A DNA stretch of 64,000 nt from Eutreptiella sp. 'Long Island Sound 2002'. Its lineage: Eukaryota > Euglenozoa > Euglenophyceae > Eutreptiales > Eutreptiaceae. Each line of letters begins with the position of its first letter. Position 1 is the stretch's first letter. The notes under the pieces were generated by a model. That model made no database searches, was not told the origin of the DNA, and saw nothing but the letters and a program-made list of their open reading frames with translations. Shown here piece by piece: positions 36,191 to 44,989 of the stretch. A program made the translations under genes and the position numbers. The stretch covers positions 5,241,131-5,305,130 of the forward strand of contig OZ038388.1 in the NCBI GenBank assembly GCA_964036045.1. The letters run 5' to 3'.

Positions 36191-36323
36191 CGCTTTCCTC
36201 GGCGGTGTGGCGCTCGTGTCCGGCTCTGTTTTCGGTGTTGTTCCTTTCCGCGCACAGGCTCAGGGGCTGCAGAAAGAAGGCCTTTCCGGAAGCGCTACCG
36301 CTCGGCTGATTTATGCCTCATGA
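36191..36323 (+). CDS. short coding-like frame, possible last exon
   Basis: Reads AFLGGVALVSGSVFGVVP, then FRAQAQGLQKEGLSG and SATARLIYAS before a stop. A hydrophobic stretch followed by a polar tail would fit a C-terminal membrane anchor. No donor or acceptor was identified with certainty and no homologue is recognised. Confidence 0.2.
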
Positions 36324-36529
36324 CCATTAAACAGGTATTGTGCGGCGCAGGGCTTTGTAGAGGGACGGGGGGCGGGGTGGGGGGGTGTAGCCACGTCTTC
36401 CTCCATTTTCGAAACAGACCAAACCACAAGCCCCGTCCAGCACTTGTCTTCTGTCAGGTCAAGGGCGCGGGCGGGAGTGTACGACGTCCCACTTGCCCGG
36501 CTTCCTCTGCTTTGGACAGTGTTTTGGTT

Positions 36530-36780
36530 CCCTCACCCCCCCCCCCCCCCTGTCCACCCCGGGGGGGGCGTCACTTGGCCCATGGACAATAAGAAATCAA
36601 CAGGATATCACAGGCGCCGAAGAAAAAATTTAGTTGGGTACACTAGAATTCAGGTGACTGTTGTGTGGTGTCCGTCCCCCCCCCCCCCCCCAGGGGTGGG
36701 GGAGAACCGTCATACCTGGAGGGGGGGGGGAGGGGGATGGACATGGGGCGGGGGAGGGTACAAAATGTGGCCTCTGCACT
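36530..36780. mobile_element. C/G-run MITE of the CAGGCGCC family
   Basis: C-run and G-run pairs at both sides (36535-36570 and 36676-36765) enclose ATTTAGTTGGGT and CACAGGCGCCGAAGAAAA. In reverse orientation the inner part matches 51830-51990, including TTGGCCCATG and GGATGGACATGGGG. A related fragment (TCTGGCGCCTTTGGCGCC) lies at 43657-43675. Non-coding. Confidence 0.6.
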
Positions 36781-36896
36781 GCACAGTACCAGAGGCCGTA
36801 TCCAACCAAAATGCGTAGTTCACGCTCTCCCACATCATCACAATGGTCTGAATGAACGTCAGGCTGATTGACATCCCAAAATCTGTCAGCGATCCG

Positions 36897-37490
36897 GGGG
36901 AATTGATGGGGGCAAACAGAACAGATTTGCCGCTAGCGTGTGCCAAATCAGACATGATCAGATGGAGCAGGGTCCTACTCAGCCATGCATCCGCACTGTC
37001 CCAGTCGGCAGCAAAAAGGAACAGCCATTAGAGGTCCCGGGGGATGGGGAATGGGGACTGGAACATGACTGCCCCGGCCCGTGGCACAGATTTGGGCCCG
37101 TGCCCTGCCTGCTTTGGAGGGTGGCCAGGCATGTCCAGTGGGCTGGCGGCCGTAGCTCACGGCATATGACTCCCTTCTGCCACTCATGGTGCACGTCCTA
37201 TGGTGCCATTATTTACACCAGTTTCAGAAACATGGCCGACATTCGTGAATGACCAAAATGAGCCGCATTCTGGTTCAGACATGCCACAAGCGTCTGGCAC
37301 GGAAACTGGTTCTCAGTAGGAATGGGCCCCGCATGAAAGGCCACTCAGTAATACCCGCCCCCCGCACCACTGGAATTCAGTAGGAACGTGCTGCGTTCAG
37401 CGTGTGGCTGAGTAGGACCCTGCTCCATCTGATCATGTCTGAGTTGGCAGACTAGTGGCACGTCTGTTCTGTTTGGTTGGGGTGTCCGAT
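36897..37490. repeat. long inverted repeat (fold-back)
   Basis: 36950-36985 and 37405-37440 are perfect 36-bp reverse complements (AGACATGATCAG... against ...CTGATCATGTCT). Weaker pairing extends outward to about 36900 and 37485 (for example AACAGAACAGA against TCTGTTCTGTT). The loop is about 420 bp and holds the 32-bp tandem units. Confidence 0.85.
37313..37440 (+). repeat. 32-bp fixed-period repeats with variable interiors, locus 1
   Basis: Four units start at 37313, 37345, 37377 and 37409, exactly 32 bp apart. Each opens with TCAGTAGGAA, TCAGTAATAC, TCAGTAGGAA and TGAGTAGGAC; the following 20 or so bases differ between units. The same arrangement with the same period occurs at 48226. The fourth unit forms part of the perfect inverted repeat arm. 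Confidence 0.75.
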
Positions 37491-38578
37491 GGCGCACGCT
37501 GTGTGTGACCATTCAACGAGCCAACGGTGCGGCGTAGCTGTTTGGAGCCCACGACTCGTTCTTGTTGTGTGGGACAGCCCACACGGTCATTTCATTGCCT
37601 GGCAGTCAATGCTGAATTCTGGTGGTCTGTGACAATGAGCTGTCAGTGTGGGTCTTGTCACTGAGCCTTGGCCTTTCTGCCCGAGCGAAACGACCAGCGG
37701 CGCATTCCAGGTACGTTCTGCCACAACCCGATGGGATGTTTCGGCCACTTGCGCCCATCGGAGGTACGCGTCCACTGCACATATCAAATCGTCACATTGC
37801 TGTCCACGCTGGTGCAATTTTTACTTGTTCTTTTTCACTCATTCTTGTGAACTGCATATGCTGCATGTTGTGCTGACGTCTTCTCAAGCAACACACCACA
37901 CGTGACAGCTCACACGTCACCATTCGGGAGGGGGGGGGGGGTTGGAGCCCCCGCGAATTTGGGGGGGGGGTTGCGGAAAGGGGCCCCAAGGGCCACAAGC
38001 TTATTTCCTCAACGCAAATGCCTGGAATCTTGCCTCCAACGATTTCAAAGTGCTGCTCCTCCTGCGTGGCATAGGGGCACTAGCATTGTGACCGGGTGTG
38101 CATAAGTCTGGGCCTGCATTTCAAGTGTGGCAAGGAGCATGCGGCAGTTAACTAATGGCTCTAACATGTGGCAGGGCAGTTTTGCTGTGTGATATGAGAA
38201 ACCAAATGATTTGAGATATGCATGAAAAACATGGACAACAGAAAGCTGGCCCTTGGGGCTCCAAGGCCCCCCCCACCCCCAAGTAAATTTTGCAAGACCC
38301 CGTGTCATTGTTGTCCTTGCTGCCCCTTCCGACATTGTTAGCTGACACGAAGAGATGTTGATGCGCCATTGCTCCAAGGCTGGGGCTTTGGACAGCGTTG
38401 GTCGACATTTGCGAGCAGCGCAAGAGACGGATGGTGAAGGCCCATACAGTCTCCACCGTCGTGTTGGGCAATGCTGATGGCGGTCTCGGGAGGGTGTCGG
38501 ACGGGGTGGCGCGTGGAGGCCGCGAGGGGTTGTCGTTGCGACACTGGGCCCTGGCAATGCACGGCTGTTTCACCGCAG
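37491..38578. other. mostly non-coding; one strong donor site
   Basis: CATTCCAG|GTACGT at 37703-37716 is a good 5' splice donor after a frame reading LSLGLSARAKRPAAHS, so an exon may end at 37710 (weak). G-runs at 37930-37940 and 37963-37972 could be remnants of a C/G-terminal element. A frame near 38403-38500 (VDICEQRKRRMVKAHTVS) is coding-like but unsupported. Confidence 0.3.
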
Positions 38579-38683
38579 GACCTGCCGGATGACGTGCAGC
38601 ACCCACCCCCGCCCCAGTCTCCAACCGCTGCTTTGACGGACCGGCCACAATTTACTCTCGGCCAGCCGCTTTCACGTCTGATG
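38579..38683 (+). CDS. putative phase-0 exon, proline-rich
   Basis: Acceptor GCTGTTTCACCGCAG, then exactly 35 codons reading DLPDDVQHPPPPQSPTAAL and TDRPQFTLGQPLSRLM, then a donor ATG|GTGGGT. Both borders fall between codons. Composition resembles the serine/proline-rich exons at 42.2-42.5 and 48.6-49.4 kb on the same strand, so it may belong to the same gene. Confidence 0.4.
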
Positions 38684-38689
38684 GTGGGT

Positions 38690-38738
38690 ATGTGTGCCTG
38701 TGTGTGTGCGCGCGCGCGCGCGCGCACGCGTGCGTGTG
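38690..38738. repeat. alternating TG/CG run (Z-DNA prone)
   Basis: An uninterrupted purine-pyrimidine alternation, GTGTGTGC then CG repeats then GCACGCGTGCGTGTG, directly after the putative donor of the preceding exon. Confidence 0.85.
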
Positions 38739-39136
38739 CCATCGTGTGCTGAGATTTGACACTTCAAGTTCTTTTTTTCAAATTGCTCTTACTAAGTTTT
38801 ACGTTGTTTCTTTTTTTAACGAAGTTTTCCCTCATCTGTCACTAAGTCTTGCCGAACACTCAGCCAACTGGCCCCCACCCCCTTCCCCACCCAACCCCTC
38901 CATCAGGCAGGGGGGGGGAAAAATTGAGGTCCGCAATTTTTCGCAATTTTCCGCAATTTCGCAATTTTTCGCAATTTTCCGCAATTTTTCGCAATTTTCC
39001 GCAATTTTCCGCAATTTTTCCGCAATTTTTCACACTTCCCGATTTTCTGACCGCCTCCCCACGCTGGTGCAGAACAATGAGAATTTTTTTTTTTTTACTA
39101 TTCCATACACTCTCAAATGTTGCAAAGTCACCAGAA

Positions 39137-39208
39137 CCTGGTATAGCTCAATTGGTAGTACCACTGCACTGTAGTTCCAGGGTCCTGGGTTCAAACCCAG
39201 TTGGGCAC
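39137..39208 (+). other. tRNA-like sequence (degenerate tRNA or SINE head)
   Basis: Contains an A-box match (TAGCTCAATTGG) and a B-box match (GGTTCAAACCC) at tRNA spacing, with a possible GTA anticodon in CTGTAGT (Tyr-like) and an anticodon stem of four pairs out of five. The D and acceptor stems do not pair well and the T-loop is one base short, so I do not call an active tRNA. Two T-runs follow (39225-39263), which would stop RNA polymerase III. It lies inside the hAT element. Confidence 0.45.
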
Positions 39209-39252
39209 AATATGGTTACCTTCGCTTTTTTGGTCTTTTTACCTTCGCTTTT

Positions 39253-39585
39253 TTGGTCTTTTTCATGCCTGCATGTTTGCATGTTTGCATGTGCATGTCC
39301 GATGTGCCAGAGATTGCAGAGCAATGGAGCCTATACATCCAGTGCAATGTTGTTGATATAAATGGGCCAACTGCTTTGCAGGAATGGTGGCAATCTCGTG
39401 CCCCTTCACCGTTCCAAGAGAGGGTGCTGTTCTTGATTACGCAGCCCACTTCTGGTGGTGATGTGGAACGCTTTTTCTCACAGTGTAGGACAGTTTCAAA
39501 GCGGCAGCACAAATTGGATGACAACATCCGCCGCCTTCGGTTCATGCTGCAATTCCACGGTGATATTGAGGGGCGCCTCCTGTAA
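39253..39585 (+). pseudogene. hAT transposase C-terminal (dimerisation) fragment
   Basis: The second half of this 110-codon frame has the hAT dimerisation signature in order: ALQEWWQSRAP (conserved WW), FLITQPTSGGDVERFFSQ, then KRQHKLDDNIRRLRF and MLQFHGDIEGRL. The catalytic core and the zinc finger are absent, so it cannot act alone. The first 40 residues, including a CMHVCMC-type run, may not belong. It sits inside the element whose ends show hAT structure, which supports the family call from two sides. Confidence 0.8.
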
Positions 39586-39820
39586 GTGTACTGCCCATAG
39601 ACTATTTGTTTCAGTGAAATTCTGAGAATTCTGAGCCACCTGTCCAGAGTTGTTGCACCTTGAGGGTTCAGGAGGGCCGCTTACGACATCGCAATTTTTC
39701 CGCAATTTTTCCGCAATTTTCCCGCAATTTTCCGCAATTTTTCCGCAATTTTTCCGCAATTTTTCGCAATTGGATTCGACCCCCCCAGACCGCAATTTCC
39801 CCCCCCCCCCTGCATCAGGC

Positions 39821-40119
39821 CCTTCGTCCCGACAATGGGGCAACACTGCAACGCGTGGGGGGGGGGGGGTCGTCCACAGAGGCCGAAATATTTTCCGGGT
39901 GCCACTGGTACCCAAATCGTTTGTTCCTCATCGTTCACCGTTGGTGGGGGTTGGGGGGGTCCTGAAGATGGCGGGGCTTGGGCTTGGGGCTTGGGGATGG
40001 CGGGCCCGACATGTCAGCCCCGCCCCCCCTGTGGGCCTCACTTTTGTGAGCAGACCCAAATGTGACCAGTCGGGCTGAGATCTTGGGAACGTGAACATAA
40101 AGTCGCGGAGGCAGGCTGA
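39821..40119. other. no gene seen; G- and C-rich
   Basis: G-run at 39857-39869 and several GGGCTTGG repeats around 39975-39995. Nothing recognised. Confidence 0.4.
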
Positions 40120-40238
40120 CATTAGAAGAGAGGAGGGGGGGGGGTCTGGGACCCAAAAGTTTATGTACCAAAAATGGCCCAATCATAATTTCCCTCTTGT
40201 AAATTTCGTTTTCCCCCACGATGGTCGATTTGGGGGGT
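40120..40238 (+). repeat. 120-bp direct repeat, copy 1
   Basis: ATTAGAAG, a G-run, TCTGGGACCCAAAAGTT, then AAATTTCGTTTT. Matches 40360-40484 in the same orientation. Confidence 0.85.
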
Positions 40239-40359
40239 CCTCCTTTGGTTACCGGCTGTTCTAATCCAACCCTGTGGGGAGGGGTTTAGGGCAGGAGCAC
40301 CATCTGTGCCAAAAGAAAAGGGGACGGGAACCCATCAGAGAGGGTTGGGCGGGGAAGCA

Positions 40360-40484
40360 TTAGAAGGGGAGGACGGGGGGGGGGGTCTGGGACCCAAAAG
40401 TTGTGCACCGAAAAAATGGCCCGACAAGATTTTCCCCATCGTAAATTTCGTTTTGTCCCACGACGGTCACTTTGTGCCCCCCCT
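40360..40484 (+). repeat. 120-bp direct repeat, copy 2
   Basis: Same order of motifs as 40120-40238 with scattered substitutions. The 120 bp between the copies shows no recognisable content. Confidence 0.85.
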
Positions 40485-41026
40485 TGAGTGTGCTCTCAGG
40501 AGGTGCCCAAGGGACATCGGGGAGGTGCACGGACATGGCGCAGCACCCCGCCCCCCTGCCCCAGGGAGGGGGGCATGGCACACGCCAGCCACAGCCAGTC
40601 TGGGTCTGGCCCAAGGGCCACTGACAGGCAGTGCACGAGCCCCCATCTGTGCTCATGTGCCTACCCGCACGCCCTCAAGAGCCCACAAACGACGCTAGTC
40701 GCACACTCTACCGTGTGCCTGCGAGTCCGTCAGTGCCCCAACACCCGGTGAACGGCGAGCACTGGAGGCACGTGCACCGCCAAACATCCGCCGCCTACAG
40801 TCCCGGAGGCATGCCTCCACAAAACACGTCCAAGTGCGTGAACTCAGGAACTACCACCCGGCAAATCCACGCCACCTCAAATGGTTGGCCCCCTGTTCCT
40901 TGTAACGAAGTGCAACTCTCGCTGACTTGGGTCCCTCTGGCACCGCGGTACAACTTCCCACGTCCGGTGGCGGAGTGCACCCTCCAAACTTCGCAGTCTG
41001 GGAATGAGTCCTGCTGGTGCTTTCAG

Positions 41027-41375
41027 GGGAATGGACGCCATGGGGGAAGTGATGCCACAACGGTGGGCGGCGTTGCACGGCATTCTGCTCTCATCCACAA
41101 ACTGCACTACCCCTCCCTCCAACCGCATTTACCCGACCTTTCGGGGAACGCCCATCGTACACCACCTGCGCCGTGCCCTGCGGCGCGCAATTTGGGATAT
41201 TGTCCAAGAACAGAGGACACGCATTAGTGCATACATACGGACACTTTTGATGTATTTTCTTTTACCCCCATGTTCCGTGTTTTTTCATATATATATTGAC
41301 TACGCTCTCCTTTTTTGGCCTCTTCCCTTCACAAATGGCGTGTTTTTTGCCCGTCCCCAATGCGGTTATGTATGA
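41027..41375 (+). CDS. putative exon, unknown protein
   Basis: Follows the acceptor-like GGTGCTTTCAG and reads GMDAMGEVMPQRWAALHG, then YPTFRGTPIVHHLRRALR and AIWDIVQEQRTRISAY. The charged helical stretch at the end looks natural. An overlapping + frame (40631-41227) is also open and partly convincing, so the true frame is uncertain. No domain is recognised. Confidence 0.25.
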
Positions 41376-41535
41376 ATTTGGTGTCCTCTGTGCTTTGGAG
41401 ACCCCGGGAGGGCACAATGGCAGACCCGTGCTGACTGACGTGGTCGTCTTGTGGGGAAGGACTTTGTCTGCCTCGACTCCTTTTTGCATTACTGCCACTC
41501 CTTGCATGGAACTCGTTTGTTCCCAGGGCCCCTAA
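41336..41535 (+). CDS. short coding-like frame, unknown
   Basis: From the ATG at 41336 it reads MACFLPVPNAVMYEFG, then ETPGGHNGRPVLTDVVVL and TPCMELVCSQGP. Mixed hydrophobic/polar composition and normal codon use suggest an expressed or recently decayed exon. It ends at a hairpin (41535-41564). No homologue is recognised; it could be part of the adjacent repeat-bounded element. Confidence 0.25.
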
Positions 41536-41564
41536 TTACCCGCTGCCGGAAGTGAGCGGGTAAT
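41535..41564. other. perfect 10-bp hairpin
   Basis: ATTACCCGCT and AGCGGGTAAT are perfect reverse complements around a 10-base loop. May mark an element end: GGGGAAAATGG-type repeats start about 30 bp further on. Confidence 0.8.
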
Positions 41565-41589
41565 GCCGCCGGAAAATTGCTCCAAGTAG

Positions 41590-41780
41590 GAAAAATGGGG
41601 GAAAATGGGACCTACTGTGAGAATTTGTAGATTTTTTGTGGAAAAATGGGGATAACGATGCGCGAAAACCCCAAAAAACCACTTTTCCCTGGCCCTGGGG
41701 GGCTGTTGGGGGGGTGTGGTGAGCCACATGTCCGAGGAAAAATGGGGGAAAATGGGGGAAAATGGGGGAAAATGAGTTCC
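41590..41780. repeat. AAAATGGGGG subterminal-type array
   Basis: Units of GGAAAAATGGGGG occur singly near 41590 and 41645 and as four tandem copies at 41735-41775. Similar in design to the arrays at the ends of the hAT element, but only one side was found. Confidence 0.6.
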
Positions 41781-42187
41781 TATATTCATCTCCCTGACGT
41801 TGTAGACTACAGCTGACTGCCCTTCCCCTGCGGCCTTGGGCGTGTTCCTTATGGCAAACACCCCCTTTGAAATCTTCACGGTGTGGGCATGACTGACGCG
41901 AACGCCCTGGGGGCAGAACCAGCACCTGTGCGCAAAGGGACAAGTACACTCCCACCCCCACCCCCCGACACACACATGCACGACTGCCCATGACCCACAA
42001 GGGCATGGCACTGGTACGGGCATTCGTGCGGCGCGGCGCCCCGACCCGCCTTTGCAGGCCCCTTCGCGCCGCTGAGAGTCGTGCATTGTGCGTGTCGGCG
42101 GTGCGGGTGTTGCCTTCTGCGGCGTCCCCCCCCCCCCCATCCGGCCCGTAATCCCCCCCCCCCCATCCCCCCCCCCCCGAGGCCCAG

Positions 42188-42459
42188 ATGGGGGCAGTCC
42201 TGCGCCTCAGCCGCCCCTCCCTCGTCCGCCAGAGTCCTCGCAGCCACCGTCGCTCGCCGCGTTGTGGTCGATGCTGCAACAGCCCCTGCCCTCGTCGCTG
42301 ACCAGCCCCGTGGAGAAGGTGCCGGGCAGCCCCCTGCGCCGCCGCGTGTTCGCCCCGCGGCTGCAGCGCGAGGAGGCGGAGGCCATGCGGTCGCCGTCCT
42401 CGGGGTCGTCCGCCTCGAGCCCGGCCTCCCCCGCACCGCCCAAGCGCGAGGGAAGCTTC
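42188..42459 (+). CDS. putative exon, Pro/Ser-rich basic protein
   Basis: Preceded by C-runs that could act as polypyrimidine tract (several AG acceptors at 42187, 42210, 42232 and 42243, so the left border is uncertain) and ending at the donor AGCTTC|GTAGGT. The frame reads SLAALWSMLQQPLPSSL, TSPVEKVPGSPLRRRVF, APRLQREEAEAMRSPSS, then an SSPASPAPP run. GC at third positions is very high and the opposite frames are poorer. SP dipeptides suggest a proline-directed kinase target. May be upstream in the same gene as 48644-49356. Confidence 0.4.
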
Positions 42460-42639
42460 GTAGGTGTGGCGGGGGGCCCAGGCGGTTCTAGGGACTGAGC
42501 CCATCGCTCAGTGGCAAACCCGGGGGGCGGGTCAGAGGCCAAAAACATCGGCCTCCAATTTACAGCCTCCTTCAACATTGATTTATTTTATTGTTTATTA
42601 TTTTATATTTTATTGATTTATTTCTATTTCATCCAAATT

Positions 42640-42740
42640 AATTTGCTTTCATTTCATTTCATTTCATTTCATTTCATTTCATTTCATTTCATTTCGTTTC
42701 ATTTCATTTCATTTTATTTCATTTCATTTCATTTCATGAC
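42640..42740 (+). repeat. TTTCA pentanucleotide microsatellite
   Basis: About 18 near-perfect copies of ATTTC, with isolated changes such as ATTTCG and ATTTTA. Preceded by an AT-rich stretch (42570-42640). Confidence 0.95.
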
Positions 42741-43123
42741 ATTAATTTTTCATTTAAAGTCTTTTTTTTCCCGCTGAGGACATGGGTGGGTGGGCCTTGC
42801 CCAGGCCCTCACATCCCCCCCCCCTCCCCCAGGGGAGGCGCGCGGTGTGGGGGGGGGGGGTCCCTGGGCTCCAATCCCGCGCATGGCACGCCTTGGACCG
42901 CGGGGCCACACCGGGGGGCGGGCGAGGACAGCTTCGCAGGGGGGTCAAACACCTGCGTGCCCTCGAATGATGGTGCGGCTGGTGGATGCTGCCAAACCAC
43001 CGCCTGGCCTGGGGCGTGCTAAACACTGGTTCCAGCCCAGAGTTGAGTGGGTGGAATACCCTACGCCCCCCCCCCCCCCCCCGGGGGGGCGGGGGGGGCT
43101 CAGCGCGGACTCGGTGGGGGCAT

Positions 43124-43306
43124 CGGGATGCCCTGGTCAATGACATGGGCAACAGCCCCGTCTCCGGGACGGCCAACCCCCGGAGTGGTCAAACAGGACA
43201 AGTCGTGCGGGGGCTCCGTTGACACGACCAAAACACGTTCGGACCCACAGAGGGTCGGTATGTGCAAAGGGCAAGAGGCCAATAGGCGCTGCCAAAGGCA
43301 AACAAA
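43124..43306 (+). repeat. dispersed repeat, copy 1 (inverted partner at 60.9 kb)
   Basis: Reverse-complement homologue of 60890-61068: shared landmarks are CCCTGGTCAA, CCGTCTCCGGGAC, GTGGTCAAACAGGACAAGTC, GTTGACACGACCAAAACA and GAGGCCAATAGGCG. Flanked by a C/G-run block at 43063-43098 and a C-run at 43369-43383, so it is probably the interior of another C/G-terminal element. Confidence 0.85.
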
Positions 43307-43420
43307 CCAACACCATCCCCTCGTGCCAAACCCCCCCTGGGCTCCTTTTAACAATCAGGCACCACTGCCCCCCCCCCCCCCCCAGGGAGGTATGGGAAGC
43401 CCCTCCCCCCTCCCCCCGCC

Positions 43421-43560
43421 CTTCATGGCGCCCAGGTCATGCCCAGCCACTTCTCCCTGAGGCCAAGTGTCAGCTTCAATGGCATTTGTAAACGACGGTA
43501 ACCACCCGCAACCGCTTTGGCAACCTCCTCCAACCGCCTGTCTAATCAAGTCTGGGGCCA
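43421..43560 (+). repeat. dispersed repeat, copy 1 (direct partner at 49.4 kb)
   Basis: Matches 49425-49565 in the same orientation: ATGCCCAGCCAC, CAATGGCATTTGTAA, CGGCAACCTCCTCCAACCGC (here with TTTGG for TTCGG). Each copy follows a C-run. Confidence 0.85.
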
Positions 43561-43649
43561 CGTCTGAGGTCCCTTCCCTTCGGATGCATCCCCCCCACCC
43601 CCCAAAGCTTGGGCCAAGTTTGCTTATTGGCTTTTTCGGCCGATCAAAA

Positions 43650-43740
43650 AAATTTTCTGGCGCCTTTGGCGCCAATCAGTGTAAACCGAAAACTGTCTTC
43701 CGCACCTCTAAACCTCAGCACCAACGGGGGGGGGGGGTGC
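43650..43740. repeat. fragment of the CAGGCGCC MITE family
   Basis: AAATTTTCTGGCGCCTTTGG then CGCCAATCAG resembles 51855-51880 and, inverted, 36610-36630. A G-run follows at 43727-43737. Confidence 0.5.
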
Positions 43741-44404
43741 TTCGGAGATTACCCGAACTCGGCCCCAACGGGGGGAGTGGCCGCCACGCCTCACGGAGGC
43801 AGCGTAGCGCACAACGCGGAGGCAACGTAGCACATAATGCAGCGCAGCAGACCAAAGCCGGCAGAGGCACACAATGAAACACGCCAGCACACGGCAGCAT
43901 CCACGTGTGTGCCTTGTTTGTGGGCGGCGGTGGCTGTGTGTGCCTGTGTGGTGGGTCGGGCCCCCACCCTTGGTGTTGGGTGTTGGGCTAGTGTTGATGC
44001 TCGCGGCGGGTGGCGTGGTTTTCTGCCGCTGTTGTTGCAGTGCACTACTTTGCTTTGCTCTGCTGTATTGTGTGCTGCGTGAGCATTACCAAGGGCCCAT
44101 GACCCCACGCCCCAGCGCCAACACGGCGCCCACCACACACACAACAACCAAGGCCACACTTACACACAACATAGAAGGGATGCTTCCCCAATGCACTCCC
44201 GGGAGCCATCACCATCCCGACCACACCGGGAGGAGAAGGCAACCCAAACCTAAGTTAGGGGGTTGGCAGCCAGCTACGCGGTTGTCCATTAGGCAGCGAC
44301 CTAAAACATGTACTGCCTGCGAGTAGCTAAGTTCTGTCACCAGGGCCTAGTGCAGGGTCCTTGGGCACGCTTATGAGACACAACGTCCAAACCATTGGTG
44401 GTCA

Positions 44405-44989
44405 TTGCACACGACCAACAAGGGGGTGGACTCACACGAGTCCCTAGCTCCGAGGCGTGGACAGCCCGGATTGAAATCCTCAAACGCAAACGGGGAGCCC
44501 CTCAGCAGCCCAGAAAGCAAAAGAGCAACAATGCACCACATTCACCACAGAACAACCCCAACAAACACCAGTGATAGGTCAGTTTGTAGATTTGGAGACA
44601 TGTGCAAAAGTGCCCGGTGCCCCGGGTACCACCCAACTGCAAGTGGGACAACCCGGTTGCCACAAGGGGATGCAGGGAGCGACATGCTGCCCCCACGGCG
44701 CCGCACACCAGCAGCGGTGAGCGTGCCAGCAGAAAAAGAAAGAGCCCGAAATTGGGAGGAACACAAGCAGCAAAGCAACTGGGCGCACACGGCAGTGAGA
44801 CGAGCCCCAACAGGACACACAACAATACACAAGGTAACCATGAGGTGCGAGCACTGCAGCAACCACCAAATGCGGCGCACGCCGAGCGAGCCATCAGCAA
44901 ACCACACCCCCTCCCCCCTCCCTCTACGAGGTGCCCACATACTCCACAAGGGCCGGAGCTGCGCCACGGGGCTGGCAACAGGGCCGTGA
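44405..44989 (+). CDS. frame with CCCH zinc finger, possible retroelement ORF
   Basis: The 194-codon frame contains SVCRFGDMCKSARCPGYHP, a C-x5-C-x4-C-x3-H cluster matching a CCCH-type finger, at about residues 60-77, and a second cysteine pair (CEHCSNH) at about 148-154. CCCH fingers occur in RNA-binding host proteins and in proteins of non-LTR elements. The surroundings are arginine-, threonine- and serine-rich with no further domain, and the opposite strand is also open, so the finger may be the only genuine feature. Confidence 0.3.
   Translation: MHTTNKGVDSHESLAPRRGQPGLKSSNANGEPLSSPESKRATMHHIHHRTTPTNTSDRSVCRFGDMCKSARCPGYHPTASGTTRLPQGDAGSDMLPPRRRTPAAVSVPAEKERARNWEEHKQQSNWAHTAVRRAPTGHTTIHKVTMRCEHCSNHQMRRTPSEPSANHTPSPLPLRGAHILHKGRSCATGLATGP

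Larger units (their letters stand above)
38909..39812. mobile_element. hAT-type transposon with perfect 8-bp target duplication
   Basis: CATCAGGC flanks both ends (38901-38908 and 39813-39820), the 8-bp duplication typical of hAT elements. The left end is (C)AGGGGGGGGG-AAAAATTG and the right end, reverse-complemented, is CAGGGGGGGGGG-AAATTG, i.e. inverted repeats starting with CAG plus a G-run. Both ends carry arrays of CGCAATTTTTC units (38933-39030 and 39689-39770) in the same orientation. The interior holds a tRNA-like sequence and a hAT C-terminal domain frame. At 904 bp it is an internally deleted, non-autonomous copy. Confidence 0.88.

Noticed and set aside
37313-37440. CRISPR array
   Set aside because: The repeat plus variable-interior layout is superficially similar, but the repeats are only 10-12 bases and imperfect, there are four units, no cas-like gene is near, and the DNA is eukaryotic.
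41536-42504. 322-codon minus-strand frame
   Set aside because: GC-rich shadow of the + strand exon at 42188-42459 and the C-runs; composition is R/G/A without domain.
44430-44490. tRNA-like GGATTGAAATCC region
   Set aside because: A B-box-like word alone, without an A box at the right spacing or a clover-leaf fold.
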